This document shows positions 12,131 through 24,250 of a stretch of DNA of 64,000 bases, in pieces. The position numbers and the translations under genes are program-made. The notes beneath the pieces were generated by a model. The model did no database searches, was not told where the DNA came from, and saw only the letters and a list, made by a program, of their open reading frames with translations. Origin of the DNA: Closterium sp. Naga37s-1. Lineage: Eukaryota; Streptophyta; Zygnematophyceae; Desmidiales; Closteriaceae. Every line of letters starts with the position of its first letter. Within the stretch, counting starts at the first letter, position 1. Location of the stretch: the NCBI GenBank assembly GCA_947471745.1, contig CANJKZ010000774.1, positions 558,001 through 622,000 on the forward strand, read 5' to 3'.

Positions 12131-15020
12131 TCTTCCTCTTGCATACCTCTCCTGGGTTCCCTCCCTGCCTTGTGGATGTTGCATACCTCGTTGCCACTCT
12201 CCTCCTATTCCCTCCCTTCTCCTCTGCACGATATCCTTGCCCCATTTCACCCATCCCTCTTTTCTCCTCGCCTTCCAGGCTCCCATCCCTCGTTCGTCTC
12301 ATGTATGGTCTCATCATCTCATGGCCCGTATCCACTCCCCCTGTTTTTGGCTTCAGGGTTATCCCCACATCGCGCCCAGGACATGCGCCCCACGACATTC
12401 AACTGCATCTCCTCTACTCTACTTCCGTGGCTTTAGAAGAGGAAAAGTGATACTGTCCATCGGTTTGTCGTATGATTTTGTTAGGTGACAATGACAGGGT
12501 TGGGTAAAGCACATGGGGCCATGGTTGCAACCACTAAAGAATGTAATGTTCGTCTAGTATTTGACAATGCTGCCAACCACACACACTGTACGCACCGGTA
12601 TGACTTTTATATATAGTACCACTCGCATCAGAAAGGGCCAGAGTTACCGTAGTAGCATTAGCCTTTATGTGTGTGGATGAGACTCAGCTGATCGCAACAA
12701 GATGCTTACAGCCTCTGGTGACTACAGTTCAGTACTTGTGGTATTGACAATAACGAAGCACCAGTTGTTGATACTCCGCAGTCATGCTCCAGTGATTGCT
12801 GCTGACGATCCTGTGTCAGAGATGAGCGCGAGGAGCGTGTTTCCACGTCAGGGTTGCCGCTTTTTGGAGCCATGAAAGTTTCATGTGGTGAGTGGTCTAG
12901 GCGGGTGGATAACGGCTGTGTTCTCCACCAATTAATATTTACGAGTTTCCAAAGTCTTTGGTAGCACGTTGAGATCTGATTGGCGCAGAAAATTACAGCG
13001 TGGGCATCATCTCACCTCCATTCCGCCTGCCTCCGGTTGGGTCTTCTGTTCCTTCGATGATGGTTTTTGAAAACCAGTTCCTCTAGTGCATTCTGATAGA
13101 TATCGAAGCTCCCCGAAATGGCCTGTACAGCGGTGTAGAAGTCAACTGGGCAAAGTATTGGTACTGGTTTCTCAATTTTCACGACTTTTTTTTACTCCAC
13201 CACGTAAACCACGTCATCCTGGCTAAACAATCCCAGTTGTCACGCACGTACGTCAGCAGCAGAGAAACCACAGATGCTTCTTCCTCAATTCCACGTCACT
13301 GCATCATGGGCATCTTTGTTCGCTGGCGGTGCTCGCATCTTCAGTCTGCAGCAGACTGACCAGAGGAACCGCGTTGAGTGATGTGGTACAGTGTTCAGTG
13401 GACCGTCGCATCGAACCAAGCATTTCGTTTTACACCAGCTTTGGCGGTGTAGATTCGACCGTGCTGTGCTGTACGTATCGGAGCAGCTTTGGCGGGTTAG
13501 ATTCGACCATTGGGTCCTCCGGACCTCCACCGAGACTGGAGCAACTTGAAGTGCTTGTGCGCTCAGAAACAACCATAACCGCTGGAGGGATAGCAAGAGG
13601 GCCATATGTCACCTCCAATCCTTGGTTGTCCTCCTCTTTTCTCCCTCATACGCTAGCCCCCTGCTGAGTTGTAAGCTTGGCTTGCGATTTGCAAAGCCAG
13701 CACGACAGAAAAACATGCTGGCTTCGCTTCGGCTTTTTTAGTCCGAACCGCGGGCACACGCCGGAATCTCAGTACAGCCGCATGGGACGTCGTTCGTCCT
13801 CTCTACAGTGCTGCGCGTGCGCCAGTCGTGTTCCGCAACAAGCTTGTCCTCCTCCACTCCAACGTCGTCCTCGTCACTCCCTTGCCCCTTCACCTCGCAA
13901 AAGCAACCGTCATCAACTTGGCGCCGCGAATGGCCATGATTGAGCCGTTCACTCTTCTCTTCTCACTCCTCCCCTCTCCTCCCCTCTATGTACAGTACAG
14001 CGCATCAAATCGAAAACCCGTCCCGTGACTCCATCCCGTCAGTCACGGTCACGGCCGGTCCGATCAGAGCATCCTGCACAGGCTACGCTTCTGACCATGC
14101 CCCCTGTCTTCACACCTCCCTACCTCATCACGGCACAAACACGCCAATGTGTTTCGCTCCCTCTTGACACGCGCTCTTTCTTCTCTCGCTCGTGTGTCAG
14201 AGTGTAGTGTCCATTTGCACGTTATCCCGCTCCTCTCGCCATACCCACCCCATTTCCGGGAGGGCGTCGTTGCATTTTCCCCACGTGTGTTCGTCCCCTC
14301 CCCTTTCCCCCAACTCCTCCCTTCCGACCCCACTACATCTCTTCTTCCCGACACCATGATTACGTTGTGCGTTTTTCGCGCTTTTGCACTTTCGCGCTTT
14401 TCTTACCTTTTCCATCCTCCCTTTCTCCTCGCCTCGAGTCGCGACGGGTCTGCGCCTGCCCTTTTCTCTCTGAGCACCTACCGAGACACGCCCTCCCCCA
14501 CCCCTGTTGGACGGGATTGCACCTTCCTTCCTTGGCTCAATTTCCTTCTGACTTTCTTCCTCGAACCCAATCGTACATTCTGATCCTTTCCTCGAGAATA
14601 GCCCAGTGAGCCAATCTGAGCCCTTTCACGCGTTCGTCTCTCTCCTCCCGAGCGGCTGTCAACGGCGAACGCTCTTACCTTCGTGCGCATCTGGACCTTC
14701 CGCCGGGCTCGGAGTTAGGATCTTGCGGATTAATATCAAACGCAGACCCCGTTTCGTTGATTAGAGCCTGCGTGCCTGCGACCGACAGACTAAGCCTGCT
14801 CGCCTAGTTCTACACATCGTTCAGCACTCCGCAAGCACACTCTTCTGCACGGTACCTTACTAGTACTGCTACCACTGGTGCTCAAATCAGGCGCTGTGCC
14901 TCTTCGAACATTTTATACTACGAGCGGCCGCATCGCCGACGCGCAAGACGCGCAGCGGGCCGTTGAACGCGAGCAGGCCCCCTCGGGAACGCAGCGGAAC
15001 TCTCGCTGGTGGACGAGCAG
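12131..15020. other. gene-poor spacer upstream of F-box/MYND gene
   Basis: No gene recognised. It contains a 25-bp near-duplicate at 13436-13460 and 13484-13508 (CAGCTTTGGCGG ... ATTCGACC), and pyrimidine-rich DNA from 13.9 to 14.7 kb that probably includes the promoter and 5' UTR of the next gene. Confidence 0.45.
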
Positions 15021-18000
15021 ATGGCGGATCGCCCAGAGTCACTGCATGACGCCAAGCGCCGGCGCGGATTCACCGATCTCCCCGTAAGTCATGGTAACTG
15101 CGTTGCTCCGTAACCTGCTCCCCTTCAAATCCGTTACTTTCCTCTTCCCCCTCCCGCTGTTCTCCTCTCAAACCCGCCCCCTCTATCCCTCCGCCTCTCC
15201 TCTTCCCGCTCCCCCTCACTCTCAGGCGGAGCTGGTGAAGGTGGTACCGCGCCGCTCGTTCTCCGCCTGTCCGCCTTCCGCGCTCACCTCTCCATCCCTC
15301 ATCCCCCGCACTTCTTCTCCTCCCTCTGTGCCACTTCCCCGTCATCACCGCATGCAGGCGGAGCTGGTGGAGGCGGTGCTGCGCCGCTCGTTCTCCGCCT
15401 GTCTGTTTCTCCCCCACCATCATCCATCCCTCTCCTCCCTCATCCCCCCCTTTTCCCCCTGCGACGTTGTCGTGTTCCCCTTCATCGCCGCGTGCAGGTG
15501 GAGCTGGTGGAGGCGGTGCTGCGCCGCTGCCTGCAGTCGCCCGCCTGCTCGCCGCGCCAATACGCCCACACGCTCCTCGTGTACGTCTCAATCCGTTCCG
15601 TTCGCTCCCGAGCCACGCTGACACGCTGACACAGTCACGTACGTCGCGACTCAAACGCGATCCATACTCGCAGCCGACCAAACGCGTACCTCAAGTATCC
15701 CCCCTGTTGTGAGGATCAAGTGACAAAAGTATCGCGACTGGGTGCTCGACAGGAGTCCCTCGACGACCCGGGGTGCGCAGTAAGCTAAGTTTAGGCACGC
15801 GGGTGCGCGCGACATGAATCGCGAATGACGAGTAGGAGGTGTCAGTATGCTTCCTGACTTCTGCATGTAGGGATGTTTGAAGAGTCCCCGGCGAGCCGTC
15901 TCTGTAAACGAGTTACGCACTACTGCGATGCGCGTTGGTTTTAACAACGCGGCTCGAAACGGCTAGCCTAAAGAATCGACTCACGAGAGAAAGCACATGA
16001 AGGTTCTCCTCGATGACAAGGTTATACCTTCAGGCGCCTATCCGTTCATCGTCATCCGATCATCGCAACCGCCGCTCGCATCCCATCCTCCACATCGCGT
16101 ACCATGCCGCCACACCCGATCGCAAAATATTACTCCCGGCTTCCGCCCGCAAATGCTTTCCCTGCGCGATCACTCGCGTTACTCGCACTCTATTTCGCGA
16201 ATATAACATTTCGTCCACTACGTAACGATCTCTCAGGAGGAACAAACGGAAATGAAACGATATATGATGTCAGTCCAATGTATGTTTATGTTTCCGTTAC
16301 CTCTGATTCCATCCCCGTTACAGGTGCTCCCAGTTTTGTGACATTGGCATGTCCCCCGCGATTCTGCGCATTCTCCCTCCCTCCGTGCTGCTGCCGCGCT
16401 TTGAGCGCTGGAGCGACTCCAACCTGCACTTTCTGAGAAGCTGCGCTGCTGCTGGGAACAGCGAGGCCTTGTTTATTCTCGGCATGGTGAGTTCTACTTT
16501 TCCGTGCCCCTTCCCTCTCTTCTCTCTATTTGTCCTCTCTATCCGTCCCTCCCTCTATCTCTCTTTACCTCCTCTATCCCATCCCCACCCCCTCCGCCCC
16601 CCTTCACCACCCCCTTCCCCACACTTTTTCTCGGTCTCTTCTTCCCCCATCTCTTTTTATCTCTCACTCCTCCCATTGTAACTTCCCTTTTCTTTCTAGC
16701 ACTTGTGCTCTTCTTTACAACACTGAATCAAACCGAAACCACCTTCGTGTCTTCCCTCTGTGTCCGGCCAGACCTACACCTACTGCTTCAACGACCCTAA
16801 CACAGGCTCGGCGCTCCTTACCCGAGCAGCCAGGGACGGACACGTGGCAGCACTGCATTCGCTGGCGATATTTCTGCTCAACCGTGGCAATGCGATGCCT
16901 AAGAGAAGCTGTGACGACAGCAGCAGGCATCGTGATCTGGTTACCAGTGGTAACCAGGTCGCCCACCGGCATGCCGCTGAAATCAGCTGCAGGGCCAGCA
17001 GTGAAACCACTACTGAGACTTCCAATAACATAGCTATGAGGAGCAGCTCTTCTGATGACATTGCTGCTGGGAGCAGCGTTACCGATAGTATTGATGCTGG
17101 GAGCAGCATATCCAGTGGCAGCAGCAGCAGCATGCGGGGCAATGCTGATGATAGCGGCGCCAGCAGCGCTAGCAGCAGCATCAGCAACAGTAGCTGTCGT
17201 CCCACAACCAACCCTGATGGCGCTAACAACAACAGCCTATCATGGCCGTCATCGTCACAAGCACCCTTACCAGCACCTGCGCGCACAGCAGTGCAGCTGC
17301 TGCTGAGAGCAGCGCAGGGTGGCGACATCGCATCGTTGGTGGAGCTGGCTCACTGCGTGCAGCACGGCGTGGGGGCGCGCAGCAACGAGCGCATGGCCCA
17401 CTTGCTGCTCGCCCGTGCCCGTGCCCTGCAGGTGCTGCGACGGGAGCAGGGGCGGCGAGGGGAGCAAAGGGAGAGTTCGCAGCTGGACCGGCAGCAGCAG
17501 CAGCAGCAGCAGCAGCAGGCGAGACAGCAGCAAGAGCAGAGGAAGCGGGTGCTGTGTGGGGCTTGGAAATGTGCGTTGAGACAAACAGAGGACGGGACCT
17601 CTCAGGTGAAACCTCAGGTGCCATCAGCACTGCCAACTGCGCAAATGGCAACAACACTAGAAGCACAGCTGCGACCCATCCCACGAGCAGCAGCACACGA
17701 GCCACTCATCCCGCCAGCAGCAGGACACGACCCACCCATCCCACCAGCAGCACAAGAGCCAATCACTCCAGCAGCAGCAGAATGTGCGTCACTCACCTCT
17801 GCAGCAGCAGAACCAACAGCACACGAGCTGCACATTTCAGCACCGCCAGCACACGCGGCACCCGCCCCAGCAGCAGCAACAGCATGGCCACATCACCAGT
17901 GGCTGCCGGTGCCTCGTCACCCCATCCACTCCTTCCTGCTGCGATGGCGCAAGCAGGACGAAGAGGTGGTGGCACGTGCACAACTGCAGCAGCTGCAGCA

Positions 18001-18358
18001 GCAGCAGCAATGCTCACAATCTATGCATCATCAAGAGCTGCTGCTATTGGATAGCATACATGAGACTCAGCTGCAACCACCACTTCCACACACACCACCA
18101 ACACAAGCACTACACCACCTGCTGCTGCACCAACACGCATCTGCCCTAATAACCGCACGGCAGCACCAGCAGCTGAGCCAGCCTCAGGCATGTGGGAATC
18201 GCGAGTGCGGGTGGAGGGAGACGAGTGCAGGGTCCTTCCGACGCTGCGTGGGGTGCCACGTCGCGTACTGCTCTAGGAGTTGTCAGTTGGAGGAATGGGC
18301 AAGAACGCGTGGGATGGTGGCTGAGATGGTGTTTCCGAGTGTAGGAATCCAGAATTAA
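15021..18358 (+). CDS. F-box / Sel1-repeat / MYND zinc-finger protein
   Basis: Four exons by phase: 15021-15083, 15498-15580, 16324-16486, 16772-18358; 631 aa. The first Met is preceded in frame by a stop at 14964. Residues 17-50 (FTDLP joined to ELVEAVLRRC) match an F-box start, followed by SNLHFLRSCAAAGNSEALFILGM and LLTRAARDGHVAALHSLAIF, Sel1-like helical pairs, and another at about 274-318 (LLLRAAQGGDIASLVELAHC). Residues about 577-613 give MYND-type Cys pairs (CGNREC, CVGC, CSRSC). The order equals the plant F-box/HCP-like/MYND family (At1g67340 type), presumed SCF substrate adaptors. Long Ser/Asn-, Gln- and Pro/Ala-rich inserts (about 130-260 and 330-560) are unusual. The last MYND ligands (His-x3-Cys) are not found before the stop, so the finger is incomplete or a terminal exon was missed. 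Confidence 0.83.
15226..15580 (+). repeat. three tandem copies of the F-box exon start
   Basis: After AG acceptors at 15225, 15357 and 15497 the same coding start appears three times: AELVKVVPRRSFSAC, AELVEAVLRRSFSAC and VELVEAVLRRCLQSPAC. Spacing is 132 and 140 bp, and each copy brings part of the upstream pyrimidine tract. Only the third continues to a GT donor (15581) in a phase that fits exon 3. Confidence 0.88.
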
Positions 18359-18562
18359 AACCCATAAAAGAAATCCTTCATTTCAACTGTTGGCGCCCAG
18401 GGCAAAGAGAATGGCTCCTTCATGAACCATGAAGCAGCAGTCGTAATTTGGGTTTCCACAACCCTATTCTTTTGCATCACAAGCATGCCTAGCTGTGGAC
18501 ATTGGACAAGCTCACCTGTGTTCACTCTCATACCCCCCACATAGGAATGTACTCGTTTGGTA
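18359..18562. other. 3' flank of F-box/MYND gene
   Basis: About 200 bp between the stop codon and the target duplication of the hAT element; presumed 3' UTR. Confidence 0.5.
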
Positions 18563-19177
18563 GTGCCATACAGGGCCTATTTTATCAGTGTAAATCACAC
18601 TGCTATACTGATGAGAAGGGTGAAATTTAGGGCCTACACTGATGTGTTTGGGTAATTTTTTTGAAACTTAGTGTTACACTGATTTGACAGTGAAAAGATT
18701 TAGGCCACACTGATGCTCTGGGGTAAGTTTTCCCTTAGCAAAGATTACCCTTAAGGGCGTACAGGGCACCCCCCCCCCCTTCATTCCCGAAATTTGTCGG
18801 AGCGTGATTTCCGTCAATCACTCAAGTACCGAAGCGGCCTTCCCTACAGCATATGCGTTGCCAGCAGTCATGGGTGTAATTGGTCAGTTTTTTATGTTTC
18901 GATATCCTGCACGCCAAGGAAAGGACTGTTGGCATCACGTACATTGATGCTGCCTGCACTTAGTCAAATCCCAGACCACATTCATACTATCGGTGGCACA
19001 GATGCAAGCCGCGTCACCCAACGAAGCGACCTGATGCTTTGCCGTGTTGGTTCAGCAAGCTCAGCAGAGTGGGTCAAGCAGTTTCGCAACACTCAGCCAT
19101 TCCTCCAGCCAACTCCGAAAACCACTGTTTTTTTTTTCCACTCTGTCTAGCATCCACACGTTCTCCACCCCGTAGCC

Positions 19178-22115
19178 ATGGCAGCGCCTAGCGACGATGA
19201 CGCTGACGATGCCGATGGCGACCCCTCTTGTAGCCACGGTCCAAGAACAGGCCTTGATTTCTTACGAGGCCCAGTCTCAGAACCTGCACCCCGTCCTTTG
19301 CCCGAGCATTCTGATGAAAGTGAGGGATGGAGGTACCCTGTGCGCAAAGCGGCTCAAGAATCACCACCGCACCAGCCTCAAGCTGAGTGTGATGACGCTG
19401 GATGGCAGCGTCCGGAACGCGATGAGGCGGACCCCGTCATGCACGACTTCGTCGCCTCGACGGAAATCGTCTCTGAAGTCCCGGAGTCTTCTAACTCTGT
19501 GTCGCTGAAAAAACGCCGGTACACGCAGTCTACTCTTGGTTACGGCGGCGGCTCGCCTCTCGTGAAACCTGCTCCTCCGCCACCTCCCGTTGTGACACCA
19601 TCACCGTCACCGCTGAAGCAGACTCCAGCCGAACGCGCGGAAGCAAAGTTCCTTGAAGCACAGAGGAATTACATCACCAAATGGCTGCCGTAATTTGATT
19701 GGTTGTTGCTTGACAAGGGTGATGATGGTCTGCCTTGTTTGCGGTGCAGTGTGTGCAGCGAGCACGGTCCCGACAATGCACGCTACGGGCGGAATGGCAG
19801 CGGCGGACGGGACCTGCAGCCAGAGTCGATGCGGGCACACCAAGCGAGCTCCCGCCATCACGACTGCATTGATCGGCAGAAGGGTCTTCTGGACAAGCTG
19901 GCGGCGCAGAAGAAAATCGACGACTACGAGAGGGCTGACCCCGAGGGTGCGCGCGTGACGAGACTTATGCGCAGCATCCAGTTTGTGTGCGACGAGGACG
20001 CTCCGATCGCAATGTTCCCGAGGCTCGTAGAGTTCCTCGCGAAGGAAGGCGTTTCCGACATTCCTCAGCAGACCTACGGTGTATATATAACTCAGTGAGT
20101 GAAATTGAATACGTTTTTGCCGTATTGGTGTATATCTTTCAGTACGATACACACCTTCCCTTTTGCTCACCATGCAGATACGGCTTCACGGAGATGGTGA
20201 AGGCTATGTGCACGTATCAGCAACAGCAGCAGCTTATTTACATCCATGCATCACCGTGGATCGGCATCAGCTGCGACGAGAGCACAGACCGGTCGCGCGG
20301 CAAACACCTCGTTGTGTTTGCAACCTTCATGAAGGAGCGAGCAGTGGTGACGGAATTTCTCGCTCTACTCACCATACACAAATGAGACGCGGGATCCCTC
20401 TTCGCGGTTTTGCTGAGCCACCTCGACAACATCGGGATTGATCTGCAGCGGATTGTCGCAGTTAGCACGGACGGCACGGGGGTGATGATTGGCAGCCAAT
20501 CCGGTCTTGTTGTTCGTCTCCGTCAGCGCGTCCCACATCTGGTCGGGACTCATTGCATAGCGCACAGGTAGATTTGTTGTTTCCGTACAATTGCCTTGTC
20601 TAAGGTAGTAACTTCCTAAACCCTTAGGCATTTTTAATGTTGTATGCAGAGAAGTGCTCGCGGTCAAAGAAGCCGCGTTGAAGTTCACGGACCTCGACAT
20701 CGTCGATGACGCCATACGTGGGCTTGGCGAAATCGTCATGCGATCTTCCGTGTGGCTTGAGCGCTTCAAGGAGCTCCAGCTCGAAATACATCAAACGAAT
20801 CTGGAGCACCAGGGGCTCTTCGACGTGCGTTGGCTATCGCGCGGGGATGCAGTGGCCCGTCTGTGCAGAATTCTTGGGGCGGCGATCGTGGTGTTCATCG
20901 AGTACAACCACAGCATGGCGATAACTGTTCAGACCCTGAAGTTTCACTTCTGCCTCTACTTCTTGGCGGATCTGCTGGCAGAGATCAACGCACTCAACAA
21001 GTTTTTCCAGCGCAAGAAAGTAAATGTTGATTCACTGTGCATGTATTTCTTTCAGTCGCGTCATTTAATTCTACACTAACATTTAAACGTGTCGTTCATC
21101 TGCCCGTCTTAGGTTCAGGTTGATATCACGCTCGTGCACCAAGAGTTGGATCGCACGATTGGAGTCATTAGACTTCGATACGTGGAATACGTGGACATTT
21201 TCGGAGGGGGGGTCAGCAAGCTGCTGTCGCCATTCATCGCACGCCTTGGCAGCGGCAGGCGAACGATCCGCGTGGACGGCACGGATGTGGATGGTGAGCC
21301 ATCTTCACATCAGATCGTGCTGAGCGAGGCGCCAATACCAGGACACCAATACGTCGGCTCGATGGCTGACTGCATCAAGTTGTGCAAAGCGTTCGCACTG
21401 GAGGTGGCGACAAACATGCACACTCGCATGTGGAGCTTGAAGCAAATGGAGGGCAGCAAGCTTTACAAAGTTGAAACGTGGCCGGAAGCGTCAGACAAGC
21501 AGGAGCGTCGGGTGCTGAGTTGGCTGGATGCCAACGCGCGGCTCTTCAACAACCGGCTGCCAGGTAATCATCCACACGTGGATGTTGTCTTGTATGAGCG
21601 TGTTTTGTTTTGTTTTGTTTCGGCCTTTATACTCACAAAATGTTGTCCCTCCATCACACGTGGCAGGCTTCAACCACCGAGCGGCAGAGCTCGAGCTGGC
21701 CAGCTTCAGCCACGTCATGTCTCGCCACTACCAGGACGATGACTTCTACCAGGGTCTTAACAAAATGTTGAGGACCAAGGATTGGCCGCGCAGTTTTCCC
21801 AACCTGACGTCCATGTGGCAGGCGCTGGCAGTAATTCCGCTAAGTACCATGGAGTGCGAGCGCGGATTCAGCCACCAAAACGTGATCAAAAGCTGGTTGC
21901 GGACGTCGCTTAGCGACGCCCGGCTATCCAAACTGATGACCCTGAACATGTTAAGCTATGAGTACAAGTGGCCCGAGGTGGTGGATATCTGGCGAAAGCA
22001 CAACAAGAGAAGACCCGCAAAACACCTGCCCCATACAAGTCGTGCTCTGGAAAAGGAAAGGAAAGAGAGGAGTCGTCTGATGGTAGCGAGGATGAGCGTA
22101 CATACATGTGACTGA
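19178..22115 (+). pseudogene. hAT transposase, five exons, two in-frame stops
   Basis: Exons by phase: 19178-20094, 20178-20567, 20650-21019, 21113-21563, 21667-22115 (859 codons). The N-terminus is acidic/Pro-rich, then a zinc-finger-like region (CLRCSVCSEHG with a later SSRHH). The core has GISCDESTDRSRG (catalytic Asp region), STDGTGVMIG, THCIAHR (conserved Cys/His) and DVRWLSRGDAVARL. The C-terminal hATC dimerisation block reads AVIPLSTMECERGFS. Two stops sit inside exons while the frame continues on both sides: TAA at 19691-19693 and TGA at 20383-20385. The reading frame is otherwise intact over five exons, so inactivation looks recent. Type resembles the KIAA1586/ZNF862-like hAT branch; branch assignment is tentative. 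Confidence 0.93.
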
Positions 22116-22173
22116 ATGGATATATTAATAAAATGTTGTTTCCCAATTTCTAAAACGATTAGTAATATTTTTT

Positions 22174-22350
22174 TGTCAGAATGTTATTGTTCTCTAGCCT
22201 GCAGTGGGGTACTCTATAGCGAGTACAACCCCCTAGGGTTTCCTATATGTATCCTGCTGCTTTCTAGTGAACATCCTCCTTTGCTTATTCTCTCTTGCCT
22301 AGCTAGGGCTTACCTAGCTATGGCTCCTACTCATGCCTACGATTTTCACA
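22174..22350 (+). repeat. 5' LTR of family C copy 1
   Basis: 177 bp, TGTCAGAA...TTCACA, followed directly by the primer-binding site. Confidence 0.93.
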
Positions 22351-23465
22351 TGGTATCAGAGCACTCACGCTCCTGGCCTGTGGGCCCTACTGCTGCTTCC
22401 GCTGCTACTCTGTGTGTTGCACGCCCCGTGGCGTGCGACGGATTTCTCTTCCCGCCGCGCGCTCGGAGCGTGCGGCGGTTTTCTGCCCGCCGTGCGCCCC
22501 GGGGCGTGCGGCGGTTCTCTGCCCGCCGTGCGCCCCGAGGCGCGCGGCGGCCTTCTGCCCCGTCGGTCCGCGCGTCGCCCCCGGGGGGCGCTTCGACGGG
22601 CGACGGGGACCAGCCCGTCGTCCCCCGTCGCCCGTCCTGGCCAGCGCGGGCTGCGCCAGCCCCGAGCGCGGCCCGTACGGGCTGCGCCCGGCCCGCGCGC
22701 GGCCCGTACGGGCTGCGCCAGGCCCGCGCGCGGCCCGTACGGGCTGCGCCAGGCCCGCGCGCGGCTCGGGCCGCCTGCGCGCGGTTCGTCGGGCTGTGCC
22801 AGGCCCGTGGGCGGCCCGTTCCTCTCTGTCCCTGAGCTGCTCGCTGTCCCCCGTGCTTCTGACGGTGCCCCACCCCTACTGCTGCCCGTTCTCCTGAATT
22901 AGGGTTTGGGGGTGAGGAGTGTGGGGGTGGCGGTTGTGTGTTACTCCCCTTGCTCCTCCTCCTCCCTGGTCTCCCACTGCTGCAGCTGCCGCTGAGGGGG
23001 GTGGGTGTGTGGGAGCCTAGGGTTTAGGGTTTAAGGGGGGTGCTGTAGGAGTGGAGTTAGGGGTTCAGCAGGGGGTGTGTGTCGAGGGTGTGGGGCAGTT
23101 GGAGGAGGTTGTGTGGAGGTAGCGGTCGTGTCGCCTGCAGCGCCTGTAGTCCGTCGCCCTTGCTTCGGTAGCCAGTGAGCCTGTTGCACCAGTCGCCAGT
23201 GGGTCCGTTGTCCCTGCCGCTCGTCTATAGCCGCGGAGCCAGTTACTCCAGTAGTCCGTCGCCCTTGCTTCGGTAGCCACTGAGTCAGCCGCTCCTGTGC
23301 CCGTGCCTCTGCAGCTTCAGTCGTTGCCTCCCATCTTCTCTCCTTCCACAGTTCCTCCTCCTCCTCACTTGCCCTCTGCGACTGCCCCTAGCTTTACTTG
23401 TGCATGTGAACCTGCTCTAGGACTACTTGCTCTGCTGATTATACCCCACTTTGACTATGGGGGTG

Positions 23466-23642
23466 TGTCAGAATGTTATTGTTCTCTAGCCTGCAGTGGG
23501 GTACTCTATAGCGAGTACAACCCCCTAGGGTTTCCTATATGTATCCTGCTGCTTTCTAGTGAACATCCTCCTTTTCTTATTCTCTCTTGCCTAGCTAGGG
23601 CTTACCTAGCTATGGCTCCTACTCATGCCTACGATTCTAACA
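23466..23642 (+). repeat. 3' LTR of family C copy 1
   Basis: 177 bp, preceded by the polypurine tract; differs from the 5' LTR at one internal and two terminal bases. Confidence 0.93.
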
Positions 23643-23824
23643 TTTTTTGCGATAAGGGTACACAAATATACTACACTGATGCACTGGGGTACATTTTTTG
23701 AAACTCAATGTTACACTGATGTATCAGTGTAACGAAAAATTTCACACTGATCAGAAGGGTTTTGAAAAATGCTACATTGCTGATCGCGAGTAGCCAAAAA
23801 CCAAACATAGGCCCTGGTGCCATA

Positions 23825-24250
23825 TACCAAATCATAATCAAGCTACAGAAGAGCAACTCTTTGATGGAATTTATAAACGGGGAAATGATCATATTTCCAG
23901 TCTCCGCCTTTTTCAGTAGGTAACAAAACAACTTGTGGTAAGCAAACAGAAGCATTTTGTCCCATCCCAGCACCATCACACTCCCCTCCCAAACCCACTA
24001 CCCCCCTAACCCACTCCCTTACTGCCAACCGATCCCCCTCCACTACTCCACCGCCCCACTCCCCTCCCACCCGCTACCCCTTGAAATTCAAACATTGCCT
24101 CACTTCGTAGAAAAACACTACCCCGCTGCCAACTGACCTCCTACTTCCGCCCCACCCCCCTCCTACCCGCTACAAACCCCCTATAATTCATCCACCGACT
24201 TCGAAAAAGCACTTCGATGAATGTTCTTTACCCCGACGCCTATAGTCGCT
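23825..24250. other. 3' flank of the expansin-like gene
   Basis: A C-rich stretch with recurring CTACCCG/CTGCCAAC(C)GA segments. No gene recognised. Confidence 0.4.

Larger units (their letters stand above)
22174..23642 (+). mobile_element. non-autonomous LTR retrotransposon, family C copy 1
   Basis: Two 177-bp LTRs (22174-22350, 23466-23642; TGTCAGAA ... start) flank 1115 bp. A primer site TGGTATCAGAGC (22351-22362, complementary to initiator tRNA-Met type) and a purine tract ending TATGGGGGTG before 23466 are present. TTTTT flanks both sides (22169-22173, 23643-23647), a 5-bp duplication. No gag or pol is encoded; the interior is GC-rich, with a roughly 30-bp repeat (GCGCGGCCCGTACGGGCTGC core) and two adjacent TTTAGGG units near 23.02 kb. 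The LTRs differ at only about 3 positions. LTR sequence is related to family A, the likely source of proteins. Confidence 0.93.
18571..23816 (+). mobile_element. complete hAT transposon with TIR and 8-bp TSD
   Basis: Left end CAGGGCCTAT (18571) and right end ATAGGCCCTG (23816) are perfect 10-bp inverted repeats of the CAGGG type common in hAT elements. GTGCCATA is duplicated on both sides (18563-18570 and 23817-23824), the 8-bp target duplication of this superfamily. Both subterminal zones carry many ACACTGAT/ATCAGTGT motifs, likely transposase binding sites. It encodes the transposase at 19178-22115 and was later hit by a 1469-bp LTR element at 22174-23642. Without it the hAT would be about 3.8 kb. 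Confidence 0.96.

Noticed and set aside
11089..12488. Long Pro/His/Met- or Gly/Trp-rich and Leu/Ser-rich reading frames on both strands
   Set aside because: They are produced by the CCCCATG and CTCACTCTGTCCT arrays, which lack stops in several frames; no start context, splice logic or domain.
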